This document shows positions 8,686 to 13,978 of a DNA stretch of 13,978 bases, one piece after another (the first letter of the stretch is position 1; the number at the start of each line of letters is the position of its first letter). Position numbers and translations under genes: made by a program. Below the pieces are notes generated by a model. The model had not been told where the DNA came from and ran no database searches. It worked only from the letters and a program-made list of their open reading frames with translations. Location of the stretch: assembly GCA_014380965.1 (NCBI GenBank), contig JACMIV010000153.1:1-13978 (forward strand), read 5' to 3'. Source of the DNA: Rhizobiaceae bacterium. Lineage in GTDB: Bacteria; Pseudomonadota; Alphaproteobacteria; Rhizobiales; Rhizobiaceae.

Positions 8686-9960
8686 GTGACCCCTGACGAT
8701 CAGAGACCGCCCGAGGCGACGCTCCCCGCCGCAGACGACCGCTTCGCCGCCTTCCGCCACCTCGAATTCCGGAAGTACTGGCTTTCGCGGCTCGGTACAT
8801 CCTTCGCCGTGCAGATCGTCGCGGTTTCCGTCGGCTGGCAGGTCTACGACCTGACGGGCAGCGCGCTCGATCTCGGCATCGTCGGCCTCTGCCAGTTTCT
8901 GCCGGCCCTCCTCCTCGTCCTCGTGACCGGCGCGGTCGCGGATCGCTATTCACGCCGGAAGATCATGGGCGCCTCGATCCTCGTCGAGGCGGTGGGTGCG
9001 GCGACGCTGCTCGCCATGACATACGAGGGCCTGACGAGCCCGCTGCCGGTCTTCGGCGTTCTCGTCGGCTTCGGCGTCGCGCGGGCCTTCTTCGGGCCGG
9101 CGAGCCAGTCGCTCGTCGTCAACGTGGTGCCGCGCGAGGATCTCGCGAGCGCCATCGCCTGGAACTCCTCCGCCTGGCAGCTCGCCTCGATCGTCGGCCC
9201 CGTCGCGGGCGGCCTCCTCTACGGCGTCTCGCCCCATGCCGCCTACGCGGTGGCGCTCCTTCTCTTCGCCGTCGCCGGCGGCCTCGTCCTCTCCATGCGC
9301 ACGCCGCCCCAGCGCAGCCGCAACGAACCGGCGAGCGTCGAGACGCTGATCGCCGGCTTCCGCTTCATCGGCTCGCAGAAGGTGGTGCTCGGCGCGATCT
9401 CGCTCGATCTGTTCGCCGTCCTCCTCGGCGGCGCCGTCGCGCTGATGCCGATCTACGCCCGCGATGTGCTCGATGTCGGCCCCTGGGGCCTCGGCCTTCT
9501 TCGCGCAGCTCCCGGCATCGGCGCGATCCTCACCGTCGTCTGGCTGACGCGCCATCCGGTGCGCGACCATGCCGGCCTGGTGATGTTCGCCTTCGTCGCC
9601 GCCTTCGGCGCCTTCACGGTGCTCTTCGGCCTGTCGACCTCGCCCTGGCTCTCGATCCTCGCCCTGGCGGGGATGGGCGCCGCGGACATGGTCAGCGTCT
9701 ACATCCGCGAGACGCTGCTCCAGCTCTGGACGCCGGACGAGGTGCGTGGGCGGGTCAATGCGGTGAACATGGTCTTCGTCGGCGCCTCGAACGAGCTCGG
9801 CGAATTCCGCGCCGGCGTCATGGCCTTCTGGCTGGGGGCGGTGCCGGCCGTCGTCCTCGGCGGCGGCGCGACGGTCGCGGTCGCCGCGCTCTGGGCATGG
9901 CTCTTCCCGGATCTGCGCAAGGCGCGCACGCTCGACGAACCGCCGCAGCCACCATCTTGA
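8686..9960 (+). CDS. MFS transporter, EntS/MFS_3-like exporter
   Basis: Inner-membrane major facilitator of 424 residues with about 12 hydrophobic segments in two halves. The cytoplasmic loop 2-3 motif is present as GAVADRYSRRKIM (82-94). The N-terminal FRHLEFRKYWLSRLGTSFAV and the late block VRGRVNAVNMVFVGASNELG are typical of the MFS_3 subgroup, which includes the enterobactin exporter EntS and drug or siderophore exporters. The substrate is unknown and no siderophore genes are nearby. It starts with GTG at 8686 behind AAGG; the nearby upstream ATG (8667) stops at once. A LuxR-type regulator follows 391 bp downstream and might control it, but nothing in the sequence proves this. An unusual palindrome lies 14 bp after the stop. 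Confidence 0.92.
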   Translation: MTPDDQRPPEATLPAADDRFAAFRHLEFRKYWLSRLGTSFAVQIVAVSVGWQVYDLTGSALDLGIVGLCQFLPALLLVLVTGAVADRYSRRKIMGASILVEAVGAATLLAMTYEGLTSPLPVFGVLVGFGVARAFFGPASQSLVVNVVPREDLASAIAWNSSAWQLASIVGPVAGGLLYGVSPHAAYAVALLLFAVAGGLVLSMRTPPQRSRNEPASVETLIAGFRFIGSQKVVLGAISLDLFAVLLGGAVALMPIYARDVLDVGPWGLGLLRAAPGIGAILTVVWLTRHPVRDHAGLVMFAFVAAFGAFTVLFGLSTSPWLSILALAGMGAADMVSVYIRETLLQLWTPDEVRGRVNAVNMVFVGASNELGEFRAGVMAFWLGAVPAVVLGGGATVAVAALWAWLFPDLRKARTLDEPPQPPS

Positions 9961-9974
9961 ACCGCCATTTTCTC

Positions 9975-10000
9975 CGACAGTCGGCAGATGCCGACTGTCG
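9975..10000. other. 26-bp palindrome (12-bp arms, 2-nt centre) after the MFS gene
   Basis: CGACAGTCGGCA and its exact reverse complement are separated only by GA. It begins 14 bp after the MFS stop, which fits a terminator, but no U-tract follows on either strand, and so tight a centre also fits a dimeric regulator site. Both readings are inference. Confidence 0.6.
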
Positions 10001-10168
10001 CCGGCGCGGCGATCTGCAAAGATGGTGTCGTTCGTGCAGGAGGGCGGCCTTTTCCTGGCCCGGTCGTCTTGACGCGCGGCAAAGACCAGCCCTGGTCCTG
10101 CGGACGTCCGGCAGCGTCCTCGGCAGTCGCGTCTGTCGGCGGCACTCCCAATCCGCCGATGGTTCGCA

Positions 10169-10202
10169 GCGGGGATGAGCGCTCCCGTGGGTTCATCCCC
10201 GC
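10169..10202. other. Stem-loop, 10-bp perfect stem
   Basis: GCGGGGATGA (10169-10178) pairs exactly with TCATCCCCGC (10193-10202) around a 14-nt loop. No U-tract follows. It lies about 150 bp upstream of the LuxR-type gene start. It might be a terminator or a leader structure, if transcription starts further upstream than the candidate promoter. Confidence 0.55.
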
Positions 10203-10278
10203 AGCACGCCCAGCAACGCAACCGCTGCCCTTGCGTAGCAGAGAAGGACATTTGTTTCACAAGGCTGAGCAATACGGC

Positions 10279-10307
10279 TTGAGCGGCCAGTGCCAAGACG
10301 CCATACT
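10279..10307 (+). promoter_or_regulatory. Candidate sigma70 promoter of the LuxR-type gene
   Basis: TTGAGC (10279-10284, four of six consensus bases) and CATACT (10302-10307, four of six) are separated by 17 bp. Transcription would start near 10314, giving a leader of about 38 nt before the ATG at 10352. It rests on two partial matches with ideal spacing only. Confidence 0.35.
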
Positions 10308-10351
10308 CCTTCGGTGAGTGTCGAAAGACCGTGCCGGGGGGCAGTCGTGGC

Positions 10352-11506
10352 ATGTCTAATCGAGACGTCGAAGCCGTAGCAGGCGTGATCGGAAGCATCT
10401 ACGAGGCTGCCTACGACCGCTCGCGCTGGGATACCGCGATGACTGGCGTAAGGGATCTTCTCGGCGGCTCGAAAGCCTGCATGAGCAGGATCGGGCCCGA
10501 TCTCGACCCTTCCGACTGCGTGACGTCGCCGGGCGACCCGATCTTCATGCAAACCTATGTGGACTTGGCCGACGCGTACGAAATAATCGATCCCGGGCCC
10601 CTGACGAGAGCGATCATGGGGGCGAGGGTCGGCGCAGTCTACCGCGACCAAGCCGTCGTGGGCGAAGCCCTGCGAAAGAGCCGCTTCTGGAACGAGTGGA
10701 TGGCGCCGCAGGACATGTATGGCGGCCTCAGCTGCAAGCTCATCGTCTCGGAACCCTCGCTGTGGCTGTTCGACGTCCAGCGCGGTCGCCGGCAGGATCC
10801 CTGGAGGGGAGAAGACGTCGCGCTGGTCGAGACGCTGACGCCGCACGTGACGCGCGCGGTCGAGATGGGCCGCCGGTTCCAGACGGCGAGCGCGACACAA
10901 CTCGGCTTCTCGCACCTGCCCTTCGGCATCATCCTCGTCAATGCCGATCAGCGGATCCTCGACATGAACGGGGCGGCCCTCACGCTGCTTGCCCGCGCCG
11001 AGGGGCTGATCCAGGACCGTCGCGGCCGGCTCGTGGTCGTCGATCCGCATGCGGCCGCGGCGATGGCGCGCCATGTCCTCGACGCCTGCCGGGGTGGGCG
11101 CAATGGCATTCCCGGCGGCGGGGGCGACCTTCTCCTGCGATCGCACTTAGACGATTGCGGTAGCGACGGCCTCGCCCTGTCGGTCGGGCCGCTGATCAAT
11201 CCCGAAAGTGTCGGGATGCCGCTCGAACCCTGCGCCGTCGTGATGATCCGCGAGCTCGATCTTGGTCTTGCGCCCGGCTACGAGCCGCAGTTGCGCTCGC
11301 TGTTCGGGCTGACAGCAAGCGAAGCGAAGCTTGCGGGCGCGCTGGCGTCCGGGCTTGGTCTCAGGGAAGCCGCCGAACAGCAGCGGTTGAGGTTCTCCAC
11401 CGCGCGTACCTATCTCGAACGCATCTTCCAGAAGACCGGAACGAACGCGCAAGGCTCGCTCGTCGCGCTGATCCGCCTGACGCAGCCGATCCGGCGTCCC
11501 GTCTGA
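10352..11506 (+). CDS. LuxR-type HTH transcriptional regulator
   Basis: A 384-residue regulator of a type common in rhizobia. The N-terminal region starts VAGVIGSIYEAAYDRSRWDTAM (9-30) and includes FWNEWMAPQDMYGG (112-125), an uncharacterised sensory domain. The middle LPFGIILVNADQRILDMNGA (189-208) looks like a PAS core. The C-terminal LuxR-type HTH covers about 317-375: LFGLTASEAKLAGALASGL, then TARTYLERIFQKTGT with the recognition helix. No receiver domain and no acyl-homoserine-lactone-binding domain is apparent, and no luxI is present, so ligand and targets are unknown. The ATG at 10352 has a G-rich stretch upstream; a GTG at 10331 would add seven residues. Its stop is 7 bp from the stop of the convergent amidotransferase, with no terminator between. 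Confidence 0.88.
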   Translation: MSNRDVEAVAGVIGSIYEAAYDRSRWDTAMTGVRDLLGGSKACMSRIGPDLDPSDCVTSPGDPIFMQTYVDLADAYEIIDPGPLTRAIMGARVGAVYRDQAVVGEALRKSRFWNEWMAPQDMYGGLSCKLIVSEPSLWLFDVQRGRRQDPWRGEDVALVETLTPHVTRAVEMGRRFQTASATQLGFSHLPFGIILVNADQRILDMNGAALTLLARAEGLIQDRRGRLVVVDPHAAAAMARHVLDACRGGRNGIPGGGGDLLLRSHLDDCGSDGLALSVGPLINPESVGMPLEPCAVVMIRELDLGLAPGYEPQLRSLFGLTASEAKLAGALASGLGLREAAEQQRLRFSTARTYLERIFQKTGTNAQGSLVALIRLTQPIRRPV

Positions 11507-11513
11507 CCAGCGT

Positions 11514-12314
11514 TCAACGCGGCGCCGGCTCGCCGAAGACGAGTGCAAGGAAGTCGTTGAGCCATCGCTGGACCGCCGCGTCGTGGAGGGCACGCCCGTC
11601 GAAATGCGCGCGCCGGCGCTGCGCGCCCGGAAGCAGGGTCTTCTCGTGACCCAGCGTCGTCCAGCGATACAGCATGGCGAGCGTCAGTTCGGCGTGGAAC
11701 TGGATTCCGAAGGCGCTTTGGCCGTAACGGAAAGCCTGATGGGGGAAGCGATCTCCCGCCGCCAGAAGTTCGGCGCCGGCGGGTAGGTCGAAGCCCTCGC
11801 GGTGCCACTGGTAGATCATCGAGGGCCAGTCCGGCAGGAGCCGCCGGCCCGCAGGCGTCGCCTCGAGCGGATAGTATCCGACCTCGACCAGCCCTTCCGG
11901 GTGCGGCGCGACACACCCGCCGAGATGCTTCACCAGCATCTGCGCGCCGAGGCAGATCCCGAGGAACGGCCGGCCTTCGGCAAGTGGCACGGCCATCCAA
12001 TCGATCTCGCGCGACAGATGCGGCTCGCTGTCGTTGGCGCTCGGCGGGCCGCCGAAGACGATCGCGCCGCGATGCGCGTCCAGCGTCTCGGGCAGGGCGT
12101 CGCCGATCACCGGCCGGCGGATGTCGAGCGAGACGCCATGTGCGGCAAGGACTTGGCCGACACGGCCAGGCGTCGAGGTCTCCTGATGCAGGACGACGAG
12201 GATCGGGCGAGGGTCCGAGGCACCGTCCAGCACGTGACGCACAGATCCGGTCGCGGCCCCGATGCCGCCGTCGCTTCCGATCCCCTGCCGGCCCATCATC
12301 TCAGCCATGGTCAC
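11514..12314 (-). CDS. Class I glutamine amidotransferase (GMP synthase-like, stand-alone)
   Basis: Cytoplasmic stand-alone GATase1 domain protein of 266 residues. The catalytic triad is complete: Cys121 in the nucleophile elbow FLGICLGAQ (117-125), and His207 and Glu209 in GIQFHAEL. The oxyanion region IVFGGPPSAND (85-95) is present, as is YQWHREGFDLP (168-178), frequent in stand-alone members such as those acting on gamma-glutamyl compounds. The core begins at PILVVLHQET (37); the first 36 residues look unstructured, so the true start is uncertain. GTG 12314 lies 5 nt from GAAGGAG; ATG 12308 lies 11 nt from it and would lose two residues. It follows the terB-like gene by 60 bp on the same strand, so co-transcription is likely. 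The substrate is not deducible. Confidence 0.9.
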   Translation of the reverse strand: MTMAEMMGRQGIGSDGGIGAATGSVRHVLDGASDPRPILVVLHQETSTPGRVGQVLAAHGVSLDIRRPVIGDALPETLDAHRGAIVFGGPPSANDSEPHLSREIDWMAVPLAEGRPFLGICLGAQMLVKHLGGCVAPHPEGLVEVGYYPLEATPAGRRLLPDWPSMIYQWHREGFDLPAGAELLAAGDRFPHQAFRYGQSAFGIQFHAELTLAMLYRWTTLGHEKTLLPGAQRRRAHFDGRALHDAAVQRWLNDFLALVFGEPAPR

Positions 12315-12374
12315 TCATGCTCCTTCTCGTCAGGCCTACCCACGCCGCATGGCACGACGCGGCGCTCGGTCGCG

Positions 12375-12848
12375 TCAGCCTTCCGCGCCGCTCCTCTCCG
12401 CAGCCTCGCGCTTCATCAGCATTCGGTCGCGGGTCGAAACGCCGAGAAGCTCGGCGATGCGCCAGATCGTGTTGTCCTCGAGCTCGTGGACCTCGCCATC
12501 GGCATAGGTCACCTCCCAGAGCACCTCGATGAAGCCGATGCGGCGTTCCTCGTCGAGATGCTGGAGGAGGACGTTGGTGAAGCGGAAGAGATCGACCGCG
12601 TCCTGGTCGGCCTCCCGTCCCGCCTCGAAGACGCGCGCCGTCTCGCTCTCGTCCAGCCCGAATTCCTCGGCGAGCAAGGCCATGGCCGTTGCTAGCTCCG
12701 CCTTGGAGAATGTCCCGTCGGCCTCGCCGACATGGAACAGGAGAGCCGCCGCCGCGATCCGAGGATCGTTCTCCGCGCCGTCGAAACCGTCGCCAGCCGC
12801 GCCGTCCGCGCCGATCGACCTGATGAATTCCCGGAAGATCTCGAACAT
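12375..12848 (-). CDS. TerB-like (tellurite-resistance TerB family) protein
   Basis: A 157-residue helical protein with a single TerB-like domain. Two similar acidic, metal-binding-type segments are visible: LLFHVGEADGTFSKAELATA (37-56) and EVTYADGEVHELEDNTIWRI (112-131). Between them lies a helical stretch through the FRFTNVLLQHLDEERRIGFI block (88-107). TerB proteins bind divalent metal and are thought to scaffold at the membrane; single-domain homologues beside hemY in alphaproteobacteria are not known to confer tellurite resistance, and no terC/D/E genes lie here. The ATG at 12848 (MFEIFREF) has AGGAG at good spacing; longer open frames extending upstream lack similarity. It follows hemY by about 240 bp, behind a terminator, so it probably has its own promoter. 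Confidence 0.9.
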   Translation of the reverse strand: MFEIFREFIRSIGADGAAGDGFDGAENDPRIAAAALLFHVGEADGTFSKAELATAMALLAEEFGLDESETARVFEAGREADQDAVDLFRFTNVLLQHLDEERRIGFIEVLWEVTYADGEVHELEDNTIWRIAELLGVSTRDRMLMKREAAERSGAEG

Positions 12849-12990
12849 GGGCGCTCCTGCCGAGCCATGCAAGGAACACAGGCCTCGCAAGGCACCCGGC
12901 CTCGTCTGTCGGACATAGTTCTGCACGACCGCGCTGCAATATCAAAATCCGTCCGTCGCACATGCGAAAGAGAATTCGCAGTACCTCATG

Positions 12991-13022
12991 AAAAACGCCC
13001 GGCTCCGGGTCGGGGCCGAGCG
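12991..13022 (-). terminator. Intrinsic terminator of hemY
   Basis: On the minus strand CGCTCGGC (13022-13015) pairs with GCCGGGCG (13003-12996), 8 bp with one G-U pair, around an 11-nt C/G-rich loop, and is followed at once by TTTTT (12995-12991). It lies about 65 nt after the hemY stop. This is a classical rho-independent terminator. Confidence 0.8.
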
Positions 13023-13086
13023 TCGGGAGGCATGTGGTGGTTGGATGCGCCGCCTGCCGTCCAAGGCTGCGCGCGCCGAGCCCCGC

Positions 13087-13978
13087 CTAGAACAGGCGCA
13101 AGCGCGACTCCTGCGCTCCGACGCCGGCGTTCGGAACGATCGTCGCGGTCTGGTCGTTCGCCGCGCCTTCGGACGACCCGTGGGACGAACCACCATGAGT
13201 AGAGGCCTCGCCACCCGCTTCTGGAAGGCGCGTGACCGTCGATGCGGTTCCCACGGAGGTTGCCGCGATCGGCGCGCTTGCTGCAGCGGATGCCGCCGTG
13301 GATGCGTGTTCCGGCCTTGCCGCCATCGGTTCTGCCGCCGAGATCGCCGTCGGCTCGTCCTCGACGGTGGATTCGATGACCGCGCCGTCGCCGCCGATCC
13401 TCTGCGCCGGAATCTTCCAGCGGAAGGCATCGAGACGCCCGGTGACGGGCGAGACCGGTGCCCAGGTTTCCGAGACGTAGCCGTCGGCTGTCCAGGCAGG
13501 ATCGCGCGGCGCACGGATCGCCCGGCCGAGCCATTCGCGCATCCGCCCTTCGGATCCGGTTTCGGCCTCCTCGATATCGGCAAGGAGAAGGTAGATGCTC
13601 TCGCGCGGGCTCATGCGGCTGGCGGCGACCGCCTCGTCGCGCGCCAGCGCCAGATCACGGGCGTCGAGCGCGGCATGGGCGACGGCAAGCGAGGATTCGA
13701 CGTGGTTCGGGCGAAGCGCCTGCAGCGCCTTGGCGCGCTTCAGGCGGTCGGTGACCGAGTCGCCGGGGCGGGCATTGACATAGGCTGCAGCAAGATCCGG
13801 ATGCGGCTCCTCGGTCCAGGCGCGTTCGAGAACCTTCGCGCCCCGCTTCAGATCGCCCAGCCGGAAGAGCGCACGCGCTGCGGCGATGGCGGCGGGCGTC
13901 AGGTCCGGCGCCAGTTTGTGGGCCTCGAGCGCCGCGGTCTTCGCAGCGTTCGGGTCGCGCTCGGCGACGCTCATCGCC
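13087..13978 (-). CDS. hemY: HemY family protein, C-terminal part (5' end outside window)
   Basis: C-terminal 296 residues of the alphaproteobacterial HemY protein, inner-membrane anchored with helical repeats. The membrane-spanning HemY N-domain lies beyond the right edge. TPR-like helix pairs are visible (AAIAAARALFRLGDLKRGAK; NHVESSLAVAHAALDARDLA). The conserved family end follows: SEGRMREWLGRAIRAPRDPA, WTADGYVSETWAPVSPVTGR, LDAFRWKIPAQ. The ATG near 13974 is internal and not the start. HemY is linked by genetics and context to late heme or porphyrin synthesis; it is not protoporphyrinogen oxidase of the Bacillus HemY type. After the conserved part comes a tail of about 100 residues rich in Ala, Ser, Thr and Glu, ending SRLRLF. 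TerB follows downstream. Confidence 0.9.
   Translation of the reverse strand, partial: AMSVAERDPNAAKTAALEAHKLAPDLTPAAIAAARALFRLGDLKRGAKVLERAWTEEPHPDLAAAYVNARPGDSVTDRLKRAKALQALRPNHVESSLAVAHAALDARDLALARDEAVAASRMSPRESIYLLLADIEEAETGSEGRMREWLGRAIRAPRDPAWTADGYVSETWAPVSPVTGRLDAFRWKIPAQRIGGDGAVIESTVEDEPTAISAAEPMAARPEHASTAASAAASAPIAATSVGTASTVTRLPEAGGEASTHGGSSHGSSEGAANDQTATIVPNAGVGAQESRLRLF

Larger units (their letters stand above)
9961..10351. other. 391-bp gene-free stretch between the MFS and LuxR-type genes
   Basis: It holds a near-continuous palindrome (9975-10000), a 10-bp stem-loop (10169-10202) and a candidate promoter (10279-10307), each listed separately. Between 10001 and 10168 nothing recognisable was seen; open frames there are low-quality in both directions. 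Confidence 0.5.

Noticed and set aside
10169..10215. Resemblance of GGTTCATCCCCGC to half of a type I-E CRISPR repeat
   Set aside because: Occurs as a single inverted stem-loop; there is no second direct repeat at spacer distance and no cas gene, so no array.
8950..10398. 482-codon minus-strand open frame antisense to the MFS gene
   Set aside because: Composition is charged and repetitive (antisense of hydrophobic codons); the plus-strand MFS protein has all family features.

Overview
The window is GC-rich, high-GC3 chromosomal DNA of an alphaproteobacterium, most likely Hyphomicrobiales (Rhizobiales) and perhaps near Aurantimonadaceae. The evidence is the form of the inorganic pyrophosphatase, the neighbours HemY and TerB, a tRNA-Ala with encoded CCA, and interspersed GTCATCC...GGAT palindromic repeats. 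The family-level placement is inference.

Left part (1-3144). The 5' part of a flavin monoamine oxidase related to tryptophan 2-monooxygenase runs off the left edge on the minus strand. It is divergent from an aquaporin Z gene. aqpZ converges, across a strong 13-bp terminator hairpin, on a serine--glyoxylate aminotransferase gene. That gene is broken by a one-base frameshift lying exactly in a perfect 22-bp palindrome.

Middle (3404-7852). A small bacterial PH-domain protein and a GNAT acetyltransferase lie on the plus strand. They converge on sdaA, a single-chain [4Fe-4S] L-serine dehydratase, on the minus strand. A small coding remnant overlaps the sdaA stop codon (TGATG) and seems to have lost one CG unit from a CG run. 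Inorganic pyrophosphatase (ppa) is divergent from sdaA. A gene-free stretch with a REP-like inverted pair separates ppa from a convergent YggT-family gene. A tRNA-Ala(CGC) with a visible sigma70-type promoter follows.

Right part (7853-13978). A second REP-like inverted pair precedes a small secreted two-cysteine protein. Next come an MFS exporter and a LuxR-type regulator with a PAS-like middle. The minus-strand genes, read right to left, are hemY (5' end outside the window, with a terminator behind it), a TerB-like protein, and a class I glutamine amidotransferase.

Functionally this is mostly core and housekeeping DNA: water transport, serine/glyoxylate metabolism, pyrophosphate removal, translation and heme-associated functions. 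Two genes act on serine by different routes: transamination to hydroxypyruvate (frameshifted as sequenced) and deamination to pyruvate. I see no prophage, insertion sequence, CRISPR array or defence system. The parts most worth a second look are the two frameshifts, the paired palindromic repeats, and the tryptophan-monooxygenase-like gene at the edge.
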